From assembly GCA_051294375.1 (NCBI GenBank), contig CM119263.1:7550635-7614634 (forward strand): a DNA stretch of 64,000 nt, written 5' to 3'. The number at the start of each line of letters is the position of its first letter. Positions within the stretch are counted from its first letter, which is position 1. Positions 28,901 to 40,700 of this stretch are shown here, one piece after another. The position numbers and the translations under genes were made by a program. Below the pieces are notes generated by a model that saw nothing but the letters and a program-made list of their open reading frames with translations, was not told the origin of the DNA and searched no databases. The stretch is from Paraspadella gotoi (lineage: Eukaryota > Chaetognatha).

Positions 28901-31250
28901 AACACTTCAGACTTTGGTTACTGCAAATAGTATTGCAACTTCTTTACCATCTAATTCTGTGTTACAGCATGGAGAGCCAGCTACTTGTGAGCTTTGTAAT
29001 AAAGAGTTGCTAAATAGATATTATTTAGAAATTCATAAAATGAAAGCTCATGGTATTATGCCAGGCAGTGGAGAATCTAAAGAAAGAACAGTCTTAGCTC
29101 CAATATCTCCAGTGGCCAGTAAAAATGAAAAAATGGTTAAACATGAACCTGAGCATAATATGCTTGGAAAACCTTTTGAAACCACAGAAAAGATGAAAGA
29201 GCAAATGAAAAGTCACCAAAGTCCTAGTTCAGATCCAATGTTTAGCAAACCATATCAACCTTCCGAATCTCCAGTCCCAAGTGCCCAAACTCCTGACCAA
29301 GCACATACTCAAAGAATGGCACTCCTTATGAATGGCATTAACCCTGATAGCTATTGTGAACTGTGCCACAAGGAGTTCAGTAGTACTTATTTTTTAAGAA
29401 CACATCGCATGCATGTTCATGGTATGACATTTGAGGGACAGGAATCCCAGCCAACTCTACCATGCAAGGAGGGACCACCTGAAAATTTATCCATGGCATT
29501 AGTACCAACTTCATCTGTGAACTCTCAAAGATCAATATCGTTGCCACCCTCTAGTGGCCTGCCTTTGTTGCCATCTCTACCTCCTTTATCACAAGGGTCG
29601 CCTAGTGCTAGTTCCAAGGCTGGGCTGGGAAATACACCATTGAACTCAGTACGAGTATTCTGTCACCTTTGTAATAAGGAGCTTTGCAACAAGTATTTTC
29701 TTAAAACACACATGCTTAATAAGCATGGTATTCTCACAGAAGACCCGAACATGGCAGTCTTAGCTGCAAAAATGCCAGGCTTAGTTCCTCCTACTCAATC
29801 GCCAAAGTCGCAGATGAAAGACAAAGACAAACCAAAAAATTTAGATTGGCCTCCTTTTTCAGGATTGACTGGAATTCCAGGATTTCCGCCATTTCCAGGA
29901 GTGGCTTTGTCCCCAAGTATTGCTAGTACCGATGAAAACAATAGTTCTAGAGATATGTCATTAAATGAGAATTGTATTGGTGAAGCAGCAAAAGGCTTAG
30001 AGAATGACTTGAATAATACTCGATATTTGAATCACTTTAGAGAGGCATGTCAATTATGTGATCGTCGGTTTAAATCTGGCAAATGGTTGCAAAATCATCT
30101 TGTGAAAGATCATGGCTTGCCACCTGATCATTTTTTGGTTAATGCAGCAGCTCCTGTCGGACCAACCAAGTCCCCACAAATGACATCCTTTCCTCCTGGA
30201 TTTCCCTTTCCGCCAAACCTATCACAACTTGGTATTCCAATACCACCCACAGTTTCCCACATGCTCCCTCCAGGGTTCCCAAATTTACCACATAATCTGT
30301 CTCCTAATACAGCTCTCAACTTGGTAAAAAACACCACAAAGGAAAATTCAAATGACCGGTCAAGTTCTCCTGACAATCAACGGTCGCCATCTCCATCTCC
30401 TCCGGCACCTAGCCTGGCTTCTCCCAAACGGCATGAATGTGAGGCTTGTGGTGAAACCTTTAAAGACATAATCCGACTTCAGCTTCACTTGATTCAAGAT
30501 CACCAAGCCGACATTGCAGTAAACATGAAAGCCAAAATATCCGAGGAACTTTCCAAACAAGATCTACCGAATTCTGAATTACAGGGAGGTTTATTAACAG
30601 AGAAAAATGAGAAAAGAACCTTTTCTGCAATTGATCTCGCCAAAAAATTCATAAAAAATTCCCGACTTACTACTCCTAAAAGTCTGTCAATAAAAGGGCG
30701 CAAGGTTTTTAACTGTCCAAACTGTAAGGGAAGGTTTCTTTCCCATTACGCTCTCGTCTATCATTTGCAGAGAATACACAATATTAAAGCATCGGCTTCT
30801 GTTGTGGCTGAAATGACTGGGGAAGATGGTCCACGGTTTAGGTGTAAAAAGTGTGAACAAAGATTTTTTACACGGAAATTGTGTAAAATTCATCTAAAAA
30901 TGTCTCACCATCAACCATCTGATAATGTGCCTCAATCAAACAAAAGGAGTTATGACGATGATTCAATCGAAGATTTGAATCCTCCCAAACGTCTTCATAA
31001 TAATTTATCTAGTCCAAACTCCCACCCATCCAACGGTGAATCTGATCCACCTACAGCTTTTGGAACGCCGGCAAAACTGTCGAATCAAGGCTCTTTCATC
31101 ATGCAACGCTTCGTTCTGAGGGAGTCGGAGCATAGCCCTAATCAACAAATTTCTGGCACGAATTTCGTCACCGCAGTTGTCTATCTGCCAGTAAAACAGA
31201 AGGTAACAGAGTCTGTTGTCACGACTTTTGAACTGTCACCTTCTGAATAG
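20184..31250 (+). CDS. Gene A: giant dispersed C2H2 zinc-finger nuclear protein (five coding exons)
   Basis: Joined exons 20184-22992, 24069-24179, 25049-25258, 25643-25702 and 25819-31250 give 8,622 nt, about 2,873 residues. All four introns are GT..AG and phase 1, and the frame is open throughout. An in-frame TAA at 20166 precedes the chosen ATG. Residues 1-936 are disordered and rich in Ser, Gly, His, Pro and Ala. A basic patch (SSRRKQSKPLRMFKNR) in exon 3 may be a nuclear localisation signal. Twelve C2H2 fingers start near residues 1326, 1499, 1684, 1927, 2038, 2120, 2243, 2345, 2474, 2604, 2696 and 2739, all C-x2-C-x12-H-x4-H, separated by about 20 to 220 residues rather than TGEKP linkers. 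PTNLSMR (about 1998) and PENLSMA (about 2284) resemble CtBP-binding motifs, which suggests a transcriptional co-repressor role. I cannot name the orthologue. Confidence 0.92.
24069..24179 (+). CDS. Gene A exon 2
   Basis: 111 bases (37 codons) between acceptor CCCACCCAG and donor GTAAGT, phase 1 at both ends, so skipping it would keep the frame. The peptide is acidic and Ala/Ser rich (AAQAAVAEESSIPPQN) with no known domain. The preceding intron of 1,076 bases is AT rich with no other feature seen. Confidence 0.8.
25049..25258 (+). CDS. Gene A exon 3, basic patch
   Basis: 210 bases (70 codons) between a pyrimidine-rich acceptor (TTTTTTTTCCCCTCCACAG) and donor GTGAGT, phase 1 at both ends. The first half is Ser/Pro rich. 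The second half carries the basic run SSRRKQSKPLRMFKNR, a plausible nuclear localisation signal. The preceding intron of 869 bases is AT rich. Confidence 0.85.
25643..25702 (+). CDS. Gene A exon 4, 20-codon microexon
   Basis: 60 bases between acceptor TTTTTTGCAG and donor GTATTG, phase 1 at both ends, so it is a frame-neutral cassette candidate. The peptide is acidic with Ser/Thr. The flanking introns are 384 and 116 bases. Confidence 0.75.
25819..31250 (+). CDS. Gene A exon 5: all twelve zinc fingers
   Basis: A single 5,432-base exon with acceptor TCTGTTACAG encodes the C-terminal 1,809 residues and stops at TAG 31248-31250. Finger first-cysteine codons are at 26604, 27123, 27678, 28407, 28740, 28986, 29355, 29661, 30048, 30438, 30714 and 30843. 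Fingers 2-8 share the pattern C-E-x-C-x-K-E-x-x-N-K-Y-F-L-K-x-H-K-x-x-K-H-G-I with minor changes. Fingers 1 and 9-12 are divergent. A poly-Ala/Gln run (about 27950-27990) and Ser/Pro/Thr linkers separate the fingers. Codon use is AT leaning and no frame break was seen. Confidence 0.95.
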
Positions 31251-34200
31251 CTTTAGATAGAACATTACTTGTAGAGCTCACTTGTTGTTTTATCACTGGT
31301 CAAACTGTTTTCTAAATTCACCAAAAAATGTATCACCTGCATCAAGGATGGCTTGATAATTGATTATGTAATGGTGTGGGGAAAAAAAAGCTTGGAATTT
31401 TAGCCTTTTCTTGGGTGTGTAGCTGGTCACATGTACTATACAGTGTATAGTACACAAAAATATATTTTATTACTGTTGTATTAAAGGAGACTGCAATCTG
31501 ATAGTTAAATTATAAAAGTATTTTATTGAGGTTAAATATTTTCTTCTATTATTATGTACAGTAAGAGAAATGGTTATTTTTTGTAAAAAAATTTATCTAA
31601 GTTTTAGTATTTCCTTTAACTGTTGTTAGCAGCCGTTTTTAATTTAAGATAATTGTAAATGCATTCACTTTTTCTTATTGTATTATCTTCATAAAGTTGC
31701 AGAACGGGTAAAAATTACATTAGCAATTTCTTGTGATCAGTGAATATAGCTGAAGAGATAGCCAAAAATGTATTACTCTTTCTATCGGCGGTGATGGCTA
31801 ACTTTAAAGCTTGTTGACTCATCAAAACATAATTGTGTAATCAAAAATTGCCATTTTCATTATTTTGATCCTTTGTTTCATTCCTAATATTTTTAACATT
31901 GATCGCCTTGATGTATCCAGTGCCATAAGATGGAGTACACCTTGAGCTCAAACCGTTTACAAAGATGTTATGTATGTTTGTCTACTATGTAGGCTCTTGA
32001 CGATGATAATCACATTTGATGTTCTGAATAATCTTTATATAATGTAATAATGGGTACATGCTAACATGTACTCTGAAAAGTTTTAAAAAAAAACCAATTA
32101 GAACCTCGTCGTCTTTCGAAATGAGACGTTTGTCTCTCGTATTAATTATGCCAATGCTCTCAGTTTTTATTTCTCTCTCAATTTTGGACCCGTTCTATCC
32201 ACCGAGGTCTCCTTCCATGGTGGAGCAGAGTTATATCATTTTTGGAGTCACTTCTACCGTGGAAGGAAACCTCCTTTAAACAATAGTGATATTTAGTGAT
32301 AATAATTATAAGAATTCTTAAATTGTATTCATTCTAATGAACTTTTTAAACCGAAACTAGAATTGTCTGCCTGAGCCGTCCAAATTTGGATCGGCCCCGC
32401 CTGTCGTTTTTTTTTCCATATTTTTTTATCGTTTTCGTCGTTGAGGTGTGCTCCGTCTTCGAATACACCTTTCCGGGAGATATGCGCTCTAGTTGTCGTC
32501 AAGGCGATCGTCTTTTGGCTTGGATCCTCGTTGTAACAATGTTATTTCAACCACTGCACATTTTATAATCACCCCTAAACCTTTTTCGTGTTTGTGTTTC
32601 GTTGTCACATAAATAGACCGCGATCTGTCTTTATTCAGGGAAACTTTTTGCACCTATAGATCAGTTACCACTATCTCTTTGCAATATCATTAACTCATTT
32701 AAAGGGTTAACAAGTTTTCCTTTTTCGTTTTTATTTTTTTTTTTTCAACTTGATTTCGACCTCAAGGCGATAATTTATTTACTCTTTAATTTCTACTAGC
32801 AATTATTGTTTAGAACAAAAAAATTTTGTAAACGTTTGAATGCATTCGTTTCCTGTTGAGATAAAGCTGCATTATCGGTTTAAAGAAAAAGACTAACCCT
32901 ATTCCCCTTTTGCCCCCCCCCTTTTCTACTGATTGAGGAAACCTTCAGTAGCATAAATTGTCACCTTTTCCAAAAGAAACATAGCTTGCTCTTGTTAAGC
33001 ACTCGGTTCAAATTGGAGCTTCTTTAATCCGCTCTGGAAGTGAAACGATTAAAGACCCAGTAATACCATAACGCTTGGTTTTTTTTTCCTCTGAAATTTC
33101 TCGTTTCACTTTTTGCACATGTCAATCTTTATCATCGCTATCAATTACTTTTTCATAGAATAGTTACTATTTTAAATGTTTGTTTCTTGCCACTTTTTCT
33201 TGTGTCTGTGCGAAGAGAATACGAATTACTCCGGCGATTAGGTATGATATTTGAGAGCGAGGGGGTTCTTATTTTGTGGTTTCATGTATTTTAGTGCAAT
33301 TATTATTATATTATTATTAATGTACATGTTGTACATTTCCTTCGGACTGAGATGGAAGAGCGTCTCCCGAAAGAATATTAAAAAAAAAAACCAATGCTTG
33401 GATTTTCGTTTTCGTTTTTCTTTTTCTTAATAAAAAGTCATTAATCCTTATTAAATCTAGTGATTCTCCACCGTCTTTCTATATATTGTAGAATACAAAT
33501 TGAAAATATTTAGTTTGGCGTTTGGAATATTTTTTTTTTCTTTTTTATTTTTTTTTCCATGTTGGGTTTTTTCTGTTGGGTGAATCGGTAGCAATGAAAA
33601 GGATTCCATTTGTGAGAAAGTCGACAAATAAAGCCGAAGCCAAAAGCTATGTGTTTAAATTAAAAAAATATTGTAAACCCTTTTTGCAATCTTGTAACTT
33701 TTTTACAGTTTATATCGCCCATAGTACGTTTGTTAAGATTAAGAGTCAGGTGGATATTCATCTTTAACGTTGTTTTTCGAGAGTTATACACTTTCGTGTT
33801 TGACGGTGACTACATTTTTTTTCTAAGTTATTATAAAATAAAGATCTAGTGAGTTGTGACCATTATATTCTCAAGAAAAATAAAAGTCTAGTTTTACTAT
33901 TATTTCCCTGTATTTTTTGTTTTCGTTTCCGGTATATTTTTCACTGAGGTCACACGTTTTTTTAATGACATTGATCACACTCTTTCTATCTTGTACGTAC
34001 GCTTAATCCCTCCTATGCTAAGTTTTCACTTTCTAATCAGAAAAAAAAAAAACACGTATCGGTTTTTCGATCATTTTCATTTTCGCTATGATTTTTCTCT
34101 CTCACGTTTTTTTTTTAAAAAAAGTAGAGATATGATTCAGTTATTTTTTCTCATCTTGGACTTTGTTGAAACTTGGGAGACGACGGCCGAACCAAAAAAA

Positions 34201-36174
34201 AATGTGATTTTTCTCTCCCTCTTTCTCTACTGACGTGAGTTCTTCGGCCGTCGTCCTTCTGACCCTCAAAATCAATCAATGCTTTGTAGATGTATTTTTG
34301 TACTCTTATAACCTCGAAATTCGCGCCCGAGCCTGCTGTTTATATTTATTGTTGTTGTTTATTACATGGTTATCGCGCCGCTTGGGAGAGATAGAATTGT
34401 GAAAAGAATTCCATTTTTTTCCACCGACCCTCCTTCCTCCCCCCCCCCCCAAAACCCCACTCCCATCTTTCCACCCATTGCCTCACTCCTTGCCCCCCCC
34501 ACGATACATCCACCCACCCTACTTACTTTGGGCGAGGTTTCCGGTGACCTTTTTTGTACCAGTTCTAGTCTTGGGTCGTTCATGAATTTCGAACCTCCCT
34601 CCCACTCACTCCGTGACCCCCACTTTCACACACGAAACCAAGTTTTACTCCGCCTTCCCCTGCCCCCCAACCCAGATTCCCTCTCTCCCTTCAAAAAAAA
34701 ATAATTCCCTTTTTTTTTCTAAGTTGGAAAAAAAAATTAAGAAACTTTTTGCCTTTTTGATTCTTTTCCCAAAATCTGTCTCTCCTTCGGTTCGCGACGA
34801 AAACACCATATGAGCCTTATAATACAATTCAGCGGATGTTGGTGAATTCTGCTGGGTTCATAGTTTTCCGAAAAAAAAAAAAACCAAACTACTATTTACC
34901 ATGTTACAAAAACAGCAATACAGTCCGAAACAGACCCTTTCGTTTTTCTTTCTTTTTTTGTTTTTTTGTTTTCTTTCGGTCGCCCCTCTTCCCCTTCCTC
35001 CGCCCCTTTTCCAGATTCCAGAGAGCATCTCATTTCTTTTGTGATTTTTTTTTCTTTGAGTTTCCTCTTCTTTCTTTGCAGGTGATATACGCTGTTAAAT
35101 ATCTATTCAATTTAATTTTGTCATCTCTACATTAAAGCTATCGTACATAAACAAAACTCCTATCGTCAGCGGGGGGCCTGCGCGCCCTAGCGTCTGTCAG
35201 TTTCATTTTTTTCCGTTTTATCTCCGAATACCAAACCAACAACAACAACAACAACCTGATTGAGGGATATTTCAGTGAGCTATTCTATTTTTTAGACTCA
35301 CGACTTTCAAGAGTGCAAGAACCGAACAAATTTATTACTACTACTGTATCATCGTCACGTCCCCTTCCTTTTTCCTTTTTCCTTTTTATCAAAAAAACCA
35401 AAAAAAATACGACGATCTGCGAATCGTTTTCATCCTTCCAGAAACAAAAAAAATATGTTTTAGAACTAACTCATCCGGAATCACAAATAAAAAAAAATAC
35501 AAACAAATGGTAGTTACAACAACCTGGAGAGTTCTGCAACTGACAAGAGCTGTGCTGTATAGCATGTGTACTGACTGAATTTGAATTATTCAGAAGTTCT
35601 CTCGATCACGCATTAATAAATAAATTAGTGTCACTCTTCATAGTTTGCGTTTTGATTTTCTATCCTTTTGTTAGTTTGTGGTTTATCTTTGAGTTAGTAT
35701 AAAAAAGAAAGCTAAATTAGATATTTATTCAAGCGTAAGATTTTTTTTTTTTTCTGATGCGAAGGTTTGGTCACAGTTCCGTTGTAAAGTTAAAAGATTA
35801 GATTTTTTTTTCGAATGTTCCAAAAAGATGCAACATGACGATTAGTGGGAGCTGAACCGGATTTATTGATTTCTCTGTATCAACGAAAGAAGTAGGCGTG
35901 GTCTATCAGATCCAGATTCCAACAAGGTCATTGTTTCATTTTTGTACTATGTACTCGAAGGATGTGCTAACTCCGCTATGTGAGTGTGGCTTGACGCCAA
36001 ATTGTGTGCCCGTTGCCAACGGCGTTGGGCCACGAAGAATTTGCGTCACATGCCTTTCATTTCCAAATTTCTTTCCCCCTCGTTACGCTTGCTTATAATG
36101 GAAGCTGCTATTGTGGGGGTACCGTTCCTAACGGGGTTAGAACTCCGAACCATTTCGGATACGATTAAGCTTAA
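31251..36174 (+). other. Gene A 3' UTR and downstream flank
   Basis: AT-rich non-coding sequence that is also present, inverted, at 37716-42606 and in part at 60943-64000. Several poly(A) signal candidates occur (AATAAA near 33428, 33837 and 33880, and a TTAATAAATAAATT cluster near 35614), so a 3' UTR of 2 to 4 kb is possible. The short frames within it do not look like protein. Similarity to the other copies stops abruptly at GATTAAGCTTAA, 36163-36174. Confidence 0.6.
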
Positions 36175-36616
36175 GATTTTTGCACGATTTGGATTCGTCA
36201 AATAAAAAGCTTGATAAAAAGAATATACAATCTTTTGAAAAATAATCCTTCATTAAGTGGGTCAAAATTAGAAAAAAAGCTATATTTTTAAGCTGAAAAT
36301 TAATTTTTTATATATTATACTACTAGTTTTTTATAATATTTAACTCGCATTAATAAAAGAAGTTTTAAAAATTGAATTTATGATTTTCTGTTTATCACTT
36401 TTGAACGAGGAATTCAAATCTGCAATCAAAATTAAGAAAGCCTTATTTTAAAAAATTTTCGAGTATTATGAAGGAAATACCTATATATAAATATATAGCG
36501 TTCTGCGAAAAATTAAAAAACATAAATTATCTTTGTTTACAAATTAATGTTGTACTGAATGGTATGTTGTTCATATTGACTTTAGAATTTTCGTATGGCA
36601 ACTTTTCACTACGCCT
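36175..36616. other. AT-rich spacer at the palindrome junction
   Basis: Sequence after the break at 36174 that is not matched in the other two copies. AT rich with no gene. It ends in a short (TTTAGTC)n-like heptamer run at about 36616-36645, which also occurs at the start of the 59.8-kb copy. Confidence 0.5.
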
Positions 36617-36695
36617 TAGTCTTTAGTCTTTAGTCTTTGTCTTTCCAAGCAAAGACGAATTAATAAAAATGAAATATTTTTCCTCTGGTGATCAG

Positions 36696-36812
36696 GATGA
36701 ATTCTGCTGCATGGGAGGCAAATATGGTTGCGACAATGGTCTGCACTAAACCAATCATGCCAGGATGGTTCACCGGATCGTGTCAGCCTCTTTCCTTTAA
36801 CTCATTACACAG
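36696..36812 (+). CDS. Gene B exon 4, copy at 36.7 kb: second half of WAP-like domain 1
   Basis: Acceptor CTCTGGTGATCAG precedes an in-phase exon starting with DEFCCMGGKYGCDNG. The Cys-Cys pair and following cysteine fit the C-terminal half of a WAP four-disulfide core begun in exon 3 (which ends in phase 0). The donor is CACAG|GTTTTG. This copy hits an early stop that the copy at 59864-59990 avoids by one-base differences, so at least one copy has errors. Part of the + strand block 36617-37700, which repeats at 59775-60935. Confidence 0.55.
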
Positions 36813-37105
36813 GTTTTGTCGCCGCCATATTGTCGCGCTGTCTTTGAATATTAATTTGAACTGGTTATTTTTCGAATAATTATAAATAGTAGGTTCTTAT
36901 ACAGTAATTAGGTAAATTAGATAAATTTAGGGAGAAAAAAAACAATATTTATACAGGGTTGTTTGAACGTCATCCAAGCATAAGGAGTAATGTATTTAGT
37001 GTAAGATATGTGTATAAACTGTATATGGAGAATCGTATATTTCGGCTTATATTTTTAAAACTGGAAAAATAATAAGAAAAATAAGAAACTAATAAGTTTT
37101 AGCGA

Positions 37106-37191
37106 AAGGAGGAGGGTGAGAGAGAGGAGGAGAGAGAGAGAGAGAGAAAAGAGAGAGAGAGAGAGAGTAAAAGAGAGAGAGAGAGAGGGGG

Positions 37192-37247
<56 letters not shown>

Positions 37248-37258
37248 CGAGAGGAAGA
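37106..37258. repeat. Purine (GA)n tract in the gene B intron
   Basis: Degenerate GA/GGAG repeats between gene B exons 4 and 5. The equivalent tract in the other copy (60300-60446) has a different unit arrangement, as expected of microsatellite slippage or sequencing error. Confidence 0.9.
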
Positions 37259-37363
37259 ATTTATCAGCATTGTTTAATGCCATGGAAAAATTAAGATTCT
37301 GCCGATATTCGCGTCACTTACCTTACTTACCTTATCGCTTTTCTCCAACCCACCCTTTGACAG

Positions 37364-37494
37364 GAGGAGACGAGTCTCTGTTCGAATCCTGCACCACGGA
37401 ATGTCAGTTCGACGAAGATTGCGGCAGCGACGAAAAGTGTTTGCGGCTTCTTCATCGGAGAATGCGAACAGAATGTTGCCTCAAGGTCGATTGA
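37364..37494 (+). CDS. Gene B exon 5, copy at 37.4 kb: WAP-like domain 2 and stop
   Basis: The acceptor CACCCTTTGACAG (AG at 37362-37363) opens a cysteine-rich exon containing the residues CTTECQFDEDCGSDEKC, the classical C-x3-C-x-x-D-x-D-C-x4-K-C core of WAP domains. A one-base change of frame in a short T run directly after that core separates it from the remaining cysteines and the final LKVD stop. The same run length occurs in the other copy (60621-60753). The frame relation to exon 4 is also unresolved. Annotated as a disrupted copy. Confidence 0.55.
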
Positions 37495-37715
37495 ATGACA
37501 ACGCGACAACAACAACGACTACAATAGTTCACTCGTTATCCAATTGTCATTTTACACTATTGTTAGTCGGCGCTCCGTCGGCCACTCGAGATAAGATTTT
37601 TTTTAGCGATTTTTGAGAATAAATTAAAATTAAGGTTATTACAATTTATATTTTTTTTTCGTCAAAATGTCGACCGTTTTGTTAAGACGTGATAAACTAC
37701 TATATAGCTTCTGAA

Positions 37716-40700
37716 TTAAGCTTAATCGTATCCGAAATGGTTCGGAGTTCTAACCCTGTTAGGAACGGTACCTTCACAATAGCAGCTTCCATTATAAGCC
37801 GTAACGGGGGGCGCGAAATTTGGAAATAAGGCAAGTGACGCAAATTCTTCGTGGCCCAACGCCGTTGGCAACGGGCACACAATTTGGCGTCAAGCCACAC
37901 TCACATAGCGGAGTTAGCACATCCTTCGAGTACATAGTACAAAAATGAAACATGACCTTGTTGGAATCTGGATCTGAATAGACCACGCCTACTTCTTTCG
38001 TTGATACAGAGAAATCAATAAATCCGGTTCAGCTCCACTAAATCGTCATGTTGCATCTTTTTGGAACATTCGAAAAAAAAATCTAATCTTTTAACTTTAC
38101 AACGGAACTGTGACCAAACCTTCGCATCAAAAAAAAAAAAATCTTACGCTTGAATAATATCTAATTTAGCTTTCTTTTTTATACTAACTCAAAGATAAAC
38201 CACAACTAACAAGGATAGAAATCAAAAGCAAAACTATGAAGAGTGACACTAATTTATTTATTAATGCGTGATCGAGAGAACTTCTGAATAATTCAAATTC
38301 AGTCAGTACACATGCTATACAGCACAGCTCTTGTCAGTTGCAGAACTCTCCAGGTTGTTGTAACTACCATTTGTTTGTATTTTTTTTTATTTGTGATTCC
38401 GGATGAGTTAGTTCAAAACTATTTTTTTGTTTCTGGAAGGATGAAAACGATTCGCAGATCGTCGTATTTTTTTGGTTTTTTTTTGATAAAAAGGAAAAGG
38501 GAAAAGGAAGGGGACGTGACGATGATACAGTAGTAGTAAATAATTTTGTTCGGTTCTTGCACTCTTGAAAGTCGTGAGTCTAAAAAATAGAATAGCTCAC
38601 TGAAATATCCCTCAATCAGGTTGTTGTTGTTGTTGTTGGTTGGTGGTATTCGGAGATAAAACGGAAAAAAATGAAACTGACAGACGCTAGGGCGCGCAGG
38701 CCCCGCCGCTGACGATAGGAGTTTTGTTTATGTACGATAGCTTTAATGTAGAGATCAAATTTAAATTGAATAGATATTTAACAGCGTATATCACCTGCAA
38801 AGAAAGAAGAGGAAACTCAAAGAAAAAAAATCACAAAGAAATGAGATGCTCTCTGGAATCTGGAAAAGGGGCGGAGGAAGGGGAAGAGGGGCGACCGAAA
38901 GAAAACAAAAAAACAAAAAAAGAAAGAAAAACGAAAGGTCTGTTTCGGACTGTATTGCTGTTTTTGTAACATGGTAATAGTAGTTTGGTTTTTTTTTTTT
39001 TCGAAACTATGAACCCAGCAGAATTCACCAACATCCGCTGAATTGTATTATAAGGCTCATATGGTGTTTTCGTCGCGAACCGAAGGAGAGACAGATTTTG
39101 GGAAAAGAATCAAAAAGGCAAAAAGTTTCTTATTTTTTTTTTTCCAACTTAGAAAAAAAAAGGGAATTTTTTTTTTGAAGGGAGAGAGGGAATCTGGGTT
39201 GGGGGGGCAGGGGAAGGCGGAGTAAAACTTGGTTTCGTGTGTGAAAGTGGGGGTCACGGAGGAGTGAGTGGGAGGGAGGTTCGAAATTCATGAACGACCC
39301 AAGACTAGAACTGGTACAAAAGGTCACCGGAAACTCGCCAAAGTAAGTAGGGTGGGTGATGTATCGTGGGGGGGGCAAGGAGTGAGGCAATGGGTGGAAA
39401 GATGGGAGTGGGGTTTTGGGGGGGGGGGAGGAAGGAGGGTCGGGTGAAAAAAATGGAATTCTTTTCACAATTCTATCTCTCCCAGCGGCGCGATAACCAT
39501 GTAATACAACAACAATAAATATAAACAGCAGGCTCGGGCGCGAATTTCGAGGTTATAAGAGTAAAAAAATACATCTACAAAGCATTGATTGATTTTGAGG
39601 GTCAGAAGGACGACGGCCGAAGAACTCACGTCAGTAGAGAAAGAGGGAGAGAAAAATCACATTTTTTTTTGGTTCGGCCGTCGTCTCCCAAGTTTCAACA
39701 AAGTCCAAGATGAGAAAAAATAACTGAATCATATCTCTACTTTTTTAAAAAAAAAACGTGAGAGAGAAAAATACATAGCGAAAATGAAAATGATCGAAAA
39801 ACCGATACGTGTTTTTTTTTTTCTGATTAGAAAGTGAAAACTTAGCATAGGAGGGATTAGCGTACGTACAAGATAGAAGAGTATGGATCAATGTCATTAA
39901 AAAAACTTGTGACCTCAGTGAAAAATATACCGGAAACGAAAACAAAAAATACAGGGAAATAATAGTAAAACTAGACTTTTATTTTTCTTGAGAATATAAT
40001 GGTCACAACTCACTAGATCTTTATTTATAATAACTTAGAAAAAAAATGTAGTCACCGTCAAACACGAAAGTGTATAACTCTCGAAAAACAACGTTAAAGA
40101 TGAATATCCACCTGACTCTTAATCTTAACAAACGTACTATGGGCGATATAAACTGTAAAAAGTTACAAGATTGCAAAAAGGTTTACAATATTTTTTTAAT
40201 TTAAACACATAGCTTTTGGCTTCGGCTTTATTTGTCGACTTTCTCACAAATGGAATCCTTTTCATTGCTACCGATTCACCCAACAGAAAAACACCAACAT
40301 GGAAAAAAAAATAAAAAAGAAAAAAAAATATTCCAAACGCCAAACTAAATATTTCAATAATTTGTATTCTACATATATAGAAAGACGGTGGAGAATCACT
40401 AGATTTAATAAGGATTAATGACTTTTTATTAAGAAAAAGAAAAACGAAAACGAAAATCCAAGCATTGGTTTTTTTTTTTAATATTCTTTCGGGAGACGCT
40501 CTTCCATCTCAGTCCGAAGGAAATGTACAACATGTACATTAATAATAATATAATAATAATTGCACTAAAATACATGAAACCACAAAATAAGAACCCTCCG
40601 CTCTCAAATATCATACCTAATCGCCGGAGTAATTCGTATTCTCTTCGCACAGACACAAGAAAAAGTGGCAAGAAACAAACATTTAAAATAGTAACTATTC

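Larger units (their letters stand above)
20897..36174 (+). repeat. Left arm of a 15-kb inverted repeat (intact arm)
   Basis: From the middle of gene A exon 1 through the 3' flank, this segment is matched in reverse complement by 37716-53240. Coding frames are intact in this arm. The arm ends and the 1.5-kb spacer (36175-37715) are sharply defined. Confidence 0.9.

Noticed and set aside
36616-36645. Telomere-like repeat
   Set aside because: The heptamer is not TTAGG or TTAGGG, and the run is very short.
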